A stretch of DNA of 33,850 nucleotides from an uncultured Pseudomonadota bacterium (lineage in GTDB: Bacteria; Pseudomonadota; Gammaproteobacteria; Methylococcales; Methylomonadaceae), in assembly GCA_903848905.1 (NCBI GenBank), contig CAINHP010000002.1, positions 1-33,850 of the forward strand. Direction: 5' to 3'. The notes below the pieces were generated by a model. That model was not told the DNA's origin, did no database searches, and saw nothing but the letters and a program-made list of their open reading frames with translations. This document shows positions 19,324 through 28,547 of this stretch, piece by piece. Made by a program: the position numbers and the translations under genes. How positions within the stretch are numbered: the stretch's first letter is position 1; each line of letters starts with the position of its first letter.

Positions 19324-21240
19324 ATGGCTCTTATCAAAAAATCCTCGAGCGCTCCTATAACAAAAAATACAGAACGCTCAGACTCCGCTGAAACCCTTCG
19401 TAATGTAGAAGTTCAACGCAAAAAAGCGAGAACACTCGCAAAACAACAACAGGCCGCAGAACGTATTGCTGCAGCCACAGGTCAATTATCCTCGGGTATC
19501 AATGAAGCGGCGTCTGCAGCTGAAGAACTACGTCGCGCCTCGGATCAAATTGCAGCAGGCGCTGAAGAGGCATCAGGTGCTGCAGAAGAATCTACCGTTG
19601 CATTAAAGCAGGTAGTTAGTGCAATTGGTCGTCAACTGCAAAATGCAGAAACCTCCCAAACAAAAGGCGATAATGCTTACAATTTAATTGCCCGTGTTAA
19701 TACGGATATCAATGAATTGATTAAAAATGTCGGTCAAGCGGCTAGACGTCAAGCCTTATCAGTTGATATGGTTATTGAGTTGGAAAATCAAGCCGCGAAC
19801 ATTGGTGACATTGTGAAAGCGGTTGCGCGTATTGCCGATCAAACGAATTTATTAGCATTGAATGCTGCCATTGAAGCCGCGCGTGCAGGTCAGCACGGTA
19901 AAGGCTTTGCGGTAGTGGCTGATGAAGTACGCACATTAGCGGAAACCTCTGAAAAAAGTGCAAAACAAATTCAGGAATTAGTGGCGCAAATTCAAGGTGA
20001 AGTGAAAGTGATTGCTGAAGGGATTAATACGTCAGCGAAAACGGTGGAAGTCGAAGTTGAAAACGGTCGTCTGATTACCGAGCAACTCGAAAAAATTCGC
20101 GGGATTAGTATTGAAGTGGTTAATGGTATTCGTGATATTGCTACGGGTGCACAGCAATCAGTGACCGCGTCACAGCAGGCACTTATTGGCTCAGAAGCCA
20201 TTGCCGCAGCCGCTGAAGAGCAATCGGCCGCCGCTGAAGAAACCAGTAAAACCATTGATGAACAAGCACGTGCGCTTTCTGAATGTGAGCAACTTGCACA
20301 AAGTTTATCTGAGCTTGCTGAAGATTTGAAAACCTCAACTGATGTTGCTAAAAGTGCTGAAGAGGTTGCCTCTTCTGCAGAGGAATTATCCTCAGCGGTG
20401 CAAGAAATTAACCGTTCAGGTTCACAAATTATGGAGGCGATTAATCAAATTCGTGAAGGTGCTCGCTCACAAGCGTCGGCTACTGAAGAATCGGTTTCTG
20501 CGTTGACACAAATTCAAAAAGGCTTAGAAATTGCCCAAGAGCGCGGAACCAAAAGTTTAGATGCGGTGCGTGAAATTCAAGATTCGCTAACAACCAATAA
20601 AAAATTGGTGGACTCACTGATTAATGGTATTGGTAATTCGATGTCGAGTACACAAGACAGCATCAAACGTGTGACGGATTTAGAATTATTGTCACGTCGA
20701 ATTGATAAAATTGTGGATGCGATTGCAACCGTGTCTATTCAAACCAATATGCTTGCCGTGAACGGTTCGATTGAGGCGGCTCGCGCAGGTGAATTTGGTA
20801 AAGGCTTTGTGGTCGTTGCCACGGATATTCGTAATTTAGCACATGATTCAGCTGAAAATGCAGATCGCATTAAAGATTTAGTTAAAGCCGTACAAGATCA
20901 AATTGGCGTTGTCGGCAAAGATTTAGCTGAAATCGTTGTCAGTGCACAAACTGAAGTCGAAAAATCAAAATTGAGTACCAATAATTTACAAATTATTGAA
21001 ACAGATGTGTCGGAAATTGAGAAAGGCGCTGCGGAAATTTTAGCGGTGTCAGACGAAATTGCAGCGGCCATCAATCAAGTGAAAACGGGTGTGGATCAAA
21101 TTTCAGCCGCCGCGCAAGAAGCTGAAAAAGCGGCATCAGAAGCCGCTGCAGCGGCAACACAGCAATCACAAGGTGCTGAAGAATTGGCCACAGCAATTGA
21201 GGAAATTGCATCATTAGCGGATGAATTGCAAAGTGCGTAA
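19324..21240 (+). CDS. Soluble methyl-accepting chemotaxis-type receptor with two tandem signalling domains
   Basis: Two distinct hairpin-tip motifs: [37 protein letters not shown] and [37 protein letters not shown]; no TM segment. Confidence 0.9.
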   Translation: MALIKKSSSAPITKNTERSDSAETLRNVEVQRKKARTLAKQQQAAERIAAATGQLSSGINEAASAAEELRRASDQIAAGAEEASGAAEESTVALKQVVSAIGRQLQNAETSQTKGDNAYNLIARVNTDINELIKNVGQAARRQALSVDMVIELENQAANIGDIVKAVARIADQTNLLALNAAIEAARAGQHGKGFAVVADEVRTLAETSEKSAKQIQELVAQIQGEVKVIAEGINTSAKTVEVEVENGRLITEQLEKIRGISIEVVNGIRDIATGAQQSVTASQQALIGSEAIAAAAEEQSAAAEETSKTIDEQARALSECEQLAQSLSELAEDLKTSTDVAKSAEEVASSAEELSSAVQEINRSGSQIMEAINQIREGARSQASATEESVSALTQIQKGLEIAQERGTKSLDAVREIQDSLTTNKKLVDSLINGIGNSMSSTQDSIKRVTDLELLSRRIDKIVDAIATVSIQTNMLAVNGSIEAARAGEFGKGFVVVATDIRNLAHDSAENADRIKDLVKAVQDQIGVVGKDLAEIVVSAQTEVEKSKLSTNNLQIIETDVSEIEKGAAEILAVSDEIAAAINQVKTGVDQISAAAQEAEKAASEAAAAATQQSQGAEELATAIEEIASLADELQSA

Positions 21241-21270
21241 GCCTTGCAGCTCAATCTTTAGGAGATTGTT

Positions 21271-22878
21271 ATGACTAACGAGAATCTAAACGATCAGCCC
21301 GATTTTGAGCCGGTCGAAGATTTAGCACAGGCGTTGCCCGAAAGTGAGGAGCCATCATTCGATGAGTTGCAAGCTGAATTGCTAACTGAAGAATCGAATG
21401 TACAGCAATTCGTGACGTTTTATGCAGGCGGTGAAACCTTTGCTGTCGACATGGCGCCTGTACAAGAAATTATTCGTGTGCCTACCGTTGTGCGTGTCCC
21501 CCTTGTGCCTGATACGCTTGAAGGATTAGCGAATTTGCGTGGCAAAGTGTTGCCGATTATTTCATTGCGTCGTGTGTTTGGTTTTCCAGAACAAGAGTAT
21601 AACGACGCAACGCGCGCCATTGTGATTGATTTAGGCCAGCCTTTAGGGTTTGTAGTTGATCATGTGGCAAGTGTGGTTGGCGTTGAAATTAATAAAGTAC
21701 AAGATGTGACTTCAATTGGTGGCGTCGTGAATACCGAATTTTTGGCTGGACTGCTCAAAGATGTGGGTGGTGTATCCATGACCATGATTGTGGATTTTGC
21801 ACGATTAATTGCGCATGAGTTTTCGGATATTGCGCAAGCATCGAGTAATACGTCTGCAATGCGAAGTTTGACAGGGCAAGATGAGACGGTTGATGAAGGC
21901 TTTAGCGATGAACTGCATTTAGTGAGTTTTAGCGTGGCTGAGCAAGAGTACGCCATTGATATTCAAGACGTGCAGGAAATTGTCCAAATTCCCGATCAAA
22001 TTATCCATGTACCGCATTCGGATTCACACGTTTTAGGGGTGATGACGCTGCGTCAACGTATGTTGCCGCTCGTCAGTTTACGTCGAATGTTTGCGCTGCC
22101 TTTCCAAGAGGTGGATGAGAGTAGCCGTATTGTGGTGATTTCTGTAGGTAATGCGGCTGTAGGTGTTGTCATGGATACGGTCAACGAAGTCTTGCGCGTA
22201 TCAAAAAACGATGTCAGCGTGATGCCAGCCATGTTAGCGCGAGATGGCGATTTGTCTGAAATTAGCGAAATTTGTCGTTTAGATAATGGTAAACGCTTAG
22301 TGTCGATTATTTCAGCAGATAATATGTTCCGACATCAGGCCGTGCAAGAGGCATTGGGGGCTATTGACGGGAAAGGTGATGAGATGGAGCATCACGATGC
22401 GGCACGGGATGCAATTGAAGACGATGAACAAATGGTGGTTTTTCGTTTAGGAACTGAAGAATATGGCGTGCCTATTGAAAGCGTTCAAGAAATTGTGCGT
22501 GTGCCAGAGGAATTAACGCATGTTCCTAAAACACCTGCATTTGTGGAAGGGGTGATGAATTTACGTGGTAGTGTCTTGCCGGTTGTAGATCAACGTTTGC
22601 GTTTAAATTTACCCAGTTTGGCGCGCTGTGAGCAGCAACGGATTATGGTGTTTTTATTTGATGAATTGCGCACGGGCTTTATTGTGGATTCGGTGGCGGA
22701 AGTGCTTAAAATTCCGCGCTCGGCTATTGAACCTGCGCCACATTTATCAGTGAGTCAAGCGCATTTGATTTCGCGCGTGGCGAATTTAGAAAAACAAAAA
22801 CGATTAATTTTGTTAATTGATCCAACGCATTTACTGGAATCAAAAGATTTGAAAACGTTAAATGCGATGAATGTCTAA
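21271..22878 (+). CDS. Triple CheW-domain protein
   Basis: Three repeats of the F.(l)..e.yaV.i..VqEI...p.....VP..p....GvmnLRg.vlPvvslr pattern (around residues 45-150, 215-325, 390-495). Confidence 0.9.
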   Translation: MTNENLNDQPDFEPVEDLAQALPESEEPSFDELQAELLTEESNVQQFVTFYAGGETFAVDMAPVQEIIRVPTVVRVPLVPDTLEGLANLRGKVLPIISLRRVFGFPEQEYNDATRAIVIDLGQPLGFVVDHVASVVGVEINKVQDVTSIGGVVNTEFLAGLLKDVGGVSMTMIVDFARLIAHEFSDIAQASSNTSAMRSLTGQDETVDEGFSDELHLVSFSVAEQEYAIDIQDVQEIVQIPDQIIHVPHSDSHVLGVMTLRQRMLPLVSLRRMFALPFQEVDESSRIVVISVGNAAVGVVMDTVNEVLRVSKNDVSVMPAMLARDGDLSEISEICRLDNGKRLVSIISADNMFRHQAVQEALGAIDGKGDEMEHHDAARDAIEDDEQMVVFRLGTEEYGVPIESVQEIVRVPEELTHVPKTPAFVEGVMNLRGSVLPVVDQRLRLNLPSLARCEQQRIMVFLFDELRTGFIVDSVAEVLKIPRSAIEPAPHLSVSQAHLISRVANLEKQKRLILLIDPTHLLESKDLKTLNAMNV

Positions 22879-22888
22879 ATAAGGAAGT

Positions 22889-22911
22889 AGGGGCGGATTC
22901 ATTTCGCCCCT
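22889..22911 (+). terminator. Hairpin downstream of the CheW gene, possible terminator
   Basis: aggggcg / cgcccct 7-bp stem; weak U-tract. Confidence 0.45.
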
Positions 22912-23151
22912 TATGACTTGATTAATTTATCCGCCAAGTTACGCCGTATGTTTGAAAAACCCTCCAAAAAATTCTCCGACTGGTAAAAATCAGTTTTTGT
23001 CGTTATCCCGATTATCGTTAAGCATTCTTCCAAGTGATTAGTTTGTCTATCTGTGTATGGAAATTAAATTTGGATATTTGTAATAAGTATCCGACAATTA
23101 ATGGCATTTTTTAAATAATGCTTAATTTCAAATTTACTTTCATGGATAGTT

Positions 23152-25197
23152 ATGCTTATTCGCCTAATCAGTTGTATTTTGTTAACGCATTTTTCTGTCG
23201 TAATGGCGGATACGTTAGATGTGGCTAAAATTCATAAAGCGTCCATTTCATTAACGTCTCATTTAGGTATTTTGGAAGATAAGGACCAAACGCTTACATT
23301 CGAAGAGATACAAAAAGAGCCTGTCCAATTCAAAACGAATTTGCCAGCAAGTGAAGCAATCAATTTATCTTATACTGCATCAGCATTTTGGTTAAGGTTC
23401 AATTTCGATAATAGCAGTAACGAGTCAATTGAAAAAGTCATTGAGATTAATCAATCTTTGCTAGAAAACGTGGATTTTTATTGGCAAACTCAAGGTAAAA
23501 CCATCAAAACGATTCACACGGGTTATGCCCACCCTTTTCAGAATCGCGCCTATAAAACCCGAGTATTCGCTTTTCCCTTGATGCTCAAGCCGCATAGTCA
23601 AAATGTTATCTATATAAGAGTTGCTTCACCTAACGCAATGAATATTCCTGTTCGATTATGGAATTTAGAGGAATTTCAAATCAAAGATCGCAATGCGCAT
23701 GTCTTTCAAGGTGTTTATTTTGGCATTTTGTTTGCCATTGCCATTTTTAGTTTAGCGATGGCAATGGTGTTGAAAGAGCTTGATTACGTTATTTACGTGT
23801 GTATTATTTTTTCGATTGCAATAAGTTTTATGTCGTTTCGAGGGTTGGGAACAGAACTTATTTGGCAAGATGCACCTGAATTCACAAAAGTGGGCACGTT
23901 ATTGTTTTCGTCTTTTGCGGCGATGGCGCAATTATTTTTTATTCGGCGAATATTGGATGTACGAACATTGATTCCAGGACTCGAGTACATTATGACGGGC
24001 GTGATGTTTTTGCTGTTATGTATTTCAATAGGTGTTGTATTGAATTTCACTATGACAGCCAAATATTCATCATTCGTATTAGTGGGTTATGAAATTTTTA
24101 TATTAGGGATTAGTTTCATTGGTGTTCTAAAACAAAGACGCAGTGCTCGATTCTTATTTGTGGGTTTATTGATGCTCACCATTGGTTTTATAACCTCTAT
24201 TCTCTATGCACTAGGATTTCTTCCCAGTAATACGTTTACGATGTATAGCTCTCAAATAGGGTCTGCACTGGAGTTATTGATTTTTACATTACTGCTAACG
24301 GATCGCTATCAGTTGATCCATTTGGAAAAATTGCAAAGCGATAGAAATTTAGAAGAAACAAATCTGCTTTTGCTAGCTGAAATCGAAGAACGTAAAGACA
24401 GTGAAAAGCGTCAAGTCGCATTAACCCATCAACTTAATCAAATGCAGAAGTTGGAGAGTATTGGGCGATTAACCTCGGGTATTTCACATGATTTTAATAA
24501 TCTCTTGATGGCAATATCGGGCTATAACGACTTGAATAAACTCTCAGCGAAAGATTTGACCCCAAGTCCGCTTATTGACGTTGAAAATATTAAAAATGAG
24601 TTATTGGATAATTCAAAACAAATTGATATTGCTTGCTACAAAGCTAAAAAGTTAATTGCTCAAATGCTGAGTTATTGCCGCCGCGATCAAAGTGAAGTCG
24701 TCGAAAATCCGGTATTTAATGTCAATAATGAAATACATGAATCGCTAGATATGATTCGTAAAATGATTCCAAGTACTATTCAATTTGAGCTCAATCTTTC
24801 TGATAAAGTCATTGCCTTGCAGCAACTTGATGAATCAAAATTTAATCAAATTATTGTCAATTTATGCGTCAATGCTTCACACGCTATTGCCTTCGCGAAG
24901 GGGACGATTCAATTTTACACAGGACAGACACAATTAAAAGGGGTGTGCAGCTGTTGTCAAAAACATTTTGATGGCAATTTTGTGGAGGTTCGCGTTTCTG
25001 ATAATGGATCGGGCATTGATCCTGTCGTCGTAAAACGTATTTTCGAGCCGTTTTATACGACTAAAGAGGTGGGTGAAGGGACGGGTTTAGGCTTATCAGT
25101 GATTGCTGGTATTGTACATAATGCGAATGGCTACATTTTACTCGAAAGCGAAGTAGGCGTAGGCACCACATTTAGATTGCTCTTTGCTTATCAATAA
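23152..25197 (+). CDS. 7TMR-DISM-type sensor histidine kinase
   Basis: Signal peptide, extracellular 7TMR-DISM-like domain, seven hydrophobic segments, GRLTSGISHDFNNLLMAISGY, N-box NQIIVNLCVNASHAI, DNGSGIDP, GEGTGLGLSVI. Confidence 0.88.
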   Translation: MLIRLISCILLTHFSVVMADTLDVAKIHKASISLTSHLGILEDKDQTLTFEEIQKEPVQFKTNLPASEAINLSYTASAFWLRFNFDNSSNESIEKVIEINQSLLENVDFYWQTQGKTIKTIHTGYAHPFQNRAYKTRVFAFPLMLKPHSQNVIYIRVASPNAMNIPVRLWNLEEFQIKDRNAHVFQGVYFGILFAIAIFSLAMAMVLKELDYVIYVCIIFSIAISFMSFRGLGTELIWQDAPEFTKVGTLLFSSFAAMAQLFFIRRILDVRTLIPGLEYIMTGVMFLLLCISIGVVLNFTMTAKYSSFVLVGYEIFILGISFIGVLKQRRSARFLFVGLLMLTIGFITSILYALGFLPSNTFTMYSSQIGSALELLIFTLLLTDRYQLIHLEKLQSDRNLEETNLLLLAEIEERKDSEKRQVALTHQLNQMQKLESIGRLTSGISHDFNNLLMAISGYNDLNKLSAKDLTPSPLIDVENIKNELLDNSKQIDIACYKAKKLIAQMLSYCRRDQSEVVENPVFNVNNEIHESLDMIRKMIPSTIQFELNLSDKVIALQQLDESKFNQIIVNLCVNASHAIAFAKGTIQFYTGQTQLKGVCSCCQKHFDGNFVEVRVSDNGSGIDPVVVKRIFEPFYTTKEVGEGTGLGLSVIAGIVHNANGYILLESEVGVGTTFRLLFAYQ

Positions 25198-25277
25198 GAA
25201 TACAAGTGTTTCATTATTTGAAGAAATACGTGATGAGCTGAAAAATCGTACACTAACATTTTTTTGAAAAAAAAACA

Positions 25278-25318
25278 GCTATATACGGTAAAATAAAATT
25301 CAATTAACCGTATATAGC
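25278..25318. terminator. Bidirectional intrinsic terminator between convergent genes
   Basis: gctatatacggt / accgtatatagc 12-bp perfect stem; minus strand followed by tgttttttttt, plus strand by cttgtttta. Confidence 0.85.
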
Positions 25319-25346
25319 CTTGTTTTATACACTATTCAAATCAGAC

Positions 25347-25790
25347 TTACTTCATATCCACGTAGTTGCTTGATTTGAATTTTGAGCCTTTGACTTGGCA
25401 TTGCAGAATGGCTTCATTCCACGTTGTACCCGCATGAATTTGTTTTTGGAAACAAGAAATGGTTTGATCGGAATCATTTGTTCCCGAGCATAAACGCAGT
25501 GCATTTTCCCATTCCCATTTGTCGCCTTCACCCCATTTGACATGACCGTTCATGACTTTGTCAAAGCATTCACCGGGTTCTTTGGCAACGGTGGTGCCGT
25601 TGCATAGCTTGGTAATATTGTTTTTTTCCCACTTGGTGTGGCCACTGCTATCCCAAGCGACTTTATCTTGAATGTGTTTTGCACAGTCCGCTTCATGTTC
25701 ATTTGCCATGGCTGGACTCATATGCAATGCGGTAAGAAAACCTAAAATTGAAATAGATTTTAAAATTGTTTTTGGATTAATTGCGACCAT
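25347..25790 (-). CDS. Small secreted protein with three Cys-pair repeats, function unknown
   Basis: 147 aa, signal peptide (ILGFLTALHMSPAMA); C-x26-C, C-x25-C and C-x17-C units with conserved W and LCxGT. Confidence 0.75.
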   Translation of the reverse strand: MVAINPKTILKSISILGFLTALHMSPAMANEHEADCAKHIQDKVAWDSSGHTKWEKNNITKLCNGTTVAKEPGECFDKVMNGHVKWGEGDKWEWENALRLCSGTNDSDQTISCFQKQIHAGTTWNEAILQCQVKGSKFKSSNYVDMK

Positions 25791-26241
25791 TATCTTCCCC
25801 TGAATATTATAGTTTTTTGATTCATAAAGTAAAAAATAACCAACTGCGGAGCTAGGTTATCACCAGTCGTAATTTGTTGTCAATTAAAAAAGATATCCAA
25901 CGAAAGCAGGAGCTCTATTTGCCGTTTATTTAGTGGGGTAGGGGCATTGATTGAGCGCGGTATTGGCTGCTTGAGAGGCGGTATTAAAATTTTTTAGTGA
26001 AAAATAAAAAAATGATTAGTATTAACTGATTTTATGTGGTAAATTTAAATCGAACAGAAAGTTTGGACTTCTGCTAATGTAATTTTGAAGTTTTTTTTCT
26101 GTGTATGGTTGTTAGCGGCTACATGTTTGTTTCGTGTTCTTGTAGATGAGTTAACACTGTTTTGCGTACTGTTACAGACAGCTTAGATTTTTCTTCTGTA
26201 TTTTCCTCTTTGTAGATGGATGTTGAAGTTAGTTTTTGGTT

Positions 26242-26263
26242 GCCGCCGCAAAGGTGGCTTTTT
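26242..26263 (+). terminator. Intrinsic-terminator-like hairpin in an ORF-free region
   Basis: gccgcc-gcaaa-ggtggc-TTTTT. Confidence 0.5.
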
Positions 26264-26280
26264 AGAAGTATAATTTGTGT

Positions 26281-26357
26281 AATGTTCAATTCTCAATTGA
26301 AGTATATATTTTAACTCTAATGCGCAAAAGAAAGCCGCCTAATAAGCGGCTTTTTTT
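26281..26357 (+). ncRNA. Candidate small RNA (-10 box, hairpin, AU-rich segment, terminator)
   Basis: TATAAT at 26269-26274; ttcaatt-ctc-aattgaa hairpin at 26285-26301; terminator below; no ORF. Confidence 0.4.
26331..26357 (+). terminator. Rho-independent terminator
   Basis: aaagccgc-ctaataa-gcggcttt, with a T7 run at 26351-26357. Confidence 0.85.
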
Positions 26358-26631
26358 ATTGCCTAAAATAACATATCTCCGCTGATTTTCCTGAGTGAAT
26401 TTATTTAAATTTAAGATAAATAATAAGATTCTCAAATTCAAAATCATTCAAACTAAATTACTCTAATCTAGATGTTGATCTCACTATTTCATGACATTTC
26501 TTTTTTATGAATTGTTTGAAATGTCGAAGACATATTTTTATTAAAAATAAATTGGTTTTTCGTGAGGCTAAAATTGTTGACAAATATTTTAGGTGTTTGC
26601 AAACTATGGATAAAATGACTTAAGGGCTGTT

Positions 26632-28494
26632 ATGAATAACCATGAATATGTCTTAACTGAGCATGATATTATTGTGACGAGAACCGATTTACATGGCGTT
26701 ATTACGTTTGTGAATGAAGATTTGTTGCGCATTTCAGGATTTACGCGCGAGGAATTAATGGGTTTTAAACATAATATTTTTAGGCATCCCGATATGCCAG
26801 CAGACGTTTTTTCAGATTTATGGCGCACTATTCTTAGTGAATGTACATGGTCGGGCATTATTAAAAATAAAACAAAGGAAGGGGGTTTTTATTGGGTTCA
26901 GGCCGATGTGACGCCACTTTATGAGAATGATGTTTTAATTGGGCATATGTCGGTTAGACGACAACCGGCGCTTCATGATATTAAAAGGGCAGAATTAGCT
27001 TATAAGCAGATGAAAGCCGGCGTATTTAAAGGAAAGCTAAGCTTCGGGGCGATTGTCGAAAAACCATTTTTTCATAAAATTCAACGCAAATTTATTAATA
27101 TCAGTGTCGCCATAAAACTGGGTATATTGCTCAGTTTAAGCGCCTTTTTCATTTTATTTCTTGCTGCAATCAACCACCATACCTTAAATACGCTCAATGA
27201 TTATTATCAACAGCGCCTAGTTCAAATTCAAAGCGATACAACAAAAGTCTATCAAACGCAACTCCAGCAATTGCATGAGGATGAGATTAAAATTCAAGAA
27301 CTCGAAGATAAAATTGCGCTTTTGGAAAATTTGCCCGTAGAGTCGAGTCATCGCGTTATAAATCAGAAAGTGGATACGAAATTACTGGATTTTTTTTATG
27401 AAGAAAAATCACAGTTAAATAACAATTTTCTAGATATACAGAATAAAAATATTTTTTTCGGGATCATGATTCTGATTGCTCTGGTTCTATTATGTGAATT
27501 TATCATTCGCAGTATTCTTGTTCCGCTAAAAGAAGCCACGCATGTATTAACGCAAGTTGCCAATGGCAATTATCGGGTGCCTATTGTTTATCGCTCGAAA
27601 AATGAAATTGGACGAATGATGGAAGCGTTACGTTCAACGTCCGTGCGTTTGGGTTTTGATATTGCCAATGAGAAAAAAACGAGCACGGAAATAATTCAAG
27701 CACTCGAAAAAAATCAGGCACTTAACCGTCAAGTCACTCAAATGCAGAAAATAGAAAGTTTGAGTCGATTAACATCGGGAATTGCGCATGATTTTAATAA
27801 TATTCTCGCAGTCATTGTGGGTTATACGCAATTAAATCAATTTGTCGCCGATGACTGTCAAGATGAAAAGTTAAAAGAAGATCTTTTGTTTAACACGAAT
27901 CAAATTGAGATTGCAAGTGCGCGTGCAATGAGTTTAATTAAAAAAATGATGCTCTATTCACGTCAAAATCCCGTTGATCATGAAATGGAGATTAAGCCTA
28001 CAAAACAGGTTATTGATGAAGTCTTAGAGATGATAAAGCCGGCATTAACCAGTGCATTTCATCTTCACGCAATGATAGATTGTGAGCGAGATATTCAAAT
28101 TGATTCTATTGGCTTGCATCAGATTTTAACTAATTTGATTGTCAATGCGCGAGATGCCATGAGAGGTATTGGTGGCGGTATTGAAGTTTCCCTCAAAACA
28201 ATGACAACGCATGGGCTAGTTTGTAGTGCCTGTTCACATCATCTGGAAGGTCAATATATTGAATTGCGTGTGAGCGATAGTGGCACAGGGATTGGGGAAA
28301 GCGTGATTGAAAACATTTTTGATCCCTTTTTTACTACAAAACCCGCTGGTGAAGGCACTGGGCTGGGTCTTTCAACAGTGAGTGGTATGGTGCATGATGC
28401 ACAAGGGCATATTATTGTGGAGACCAGAACGACTGAGCCAAATCAAGGGACGGCTTTTAGATTATTATTTCCGATTTTAAGTAATCTGCCCTAA
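26632..28494 (+). CDS. Sensor histidine kinase with N-terminal Aer-type PAS, TM segments and HAMP
   Basis: N-terminus VTRTDLHGVITFVNEDLLRISGFTREELMGFKHNIFRHPDMPADVFSDLWRTI...WSGIIKNKTKEGGFYWVQADVTPLYE resembles Aer PAS; then HAMP, SRLTSGIAHDFNNILAVIVGY, GEGTGLGLSTV. Confidence 0.88.
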   Translation: MNNHEYVLTEHDIIVTRTDLHGVITFVNEDLLRISGFTREELMGFKHNIFRHPDMPADVFSDLWRTILSECTWSGIIKNKTKEGGFYWVQADVTPLYENDVLIGHMSVRRQPALHDIKRAELAYKQMKAGVFKGKLSFGAIVEKPFFHKIQRKFINISVAIKLGILLSLSAFFILFLAAINHHTLNTLNDYYQQRLVQIQSDTTKVYQTQLQQLHEDEIKIQELEDKIALLENLPVESSHRVINQKVDTKLLDFFYEEKSQLNNNFLDIQNKNIFFGIMILIALVLLCEFIIRSILVPLKEATHVLTQVANGNYRVPIVYRSKNEIGRMMEALRSTSVRLGFDIANEKKTSTEIIQALEKNQALNRQVTQMQKIESLSRLTSGIAHDFNNILAVIVGYTQLNQFVADDCQDEKLKEDLLFNTNQIEIASARAMSLIKKMMLYSRQNPVDHEMEIKPTKQVIDEVLEMIKPALTSAFHLHAMIDCERDIQIDSIGLHQILTNLIVNARDAMRGIGGGIEVSLKTMTTHGLVCSACSHHLEGQYIELRVSDSGTGIGESVIENIFDPFFTTKPAGEGTGLGLSTVSGMVHDAQGHIIVETRTTEPNQGTAFRLLFPILSNLP

Positions 28495-28547
28495 AATACT
28501 TGGTTAATTTTAATGAAATATGCTTATCTCAAGTCAACAGCAAATTT

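Noticed and set aside
19800-20850. Double MCP tip as an assembly duplication
   Set aside because: The two halves differ substantially at DNA and protein level, so a recent duplication or assembly artefact is unlikely.
25930-26005. Minus-strand peptide SLKNFNTASQAANTALNQCPYPTK as a gene remnant
   Set aside because: Too short, no start codon, bounded by stops, no recognisable family.
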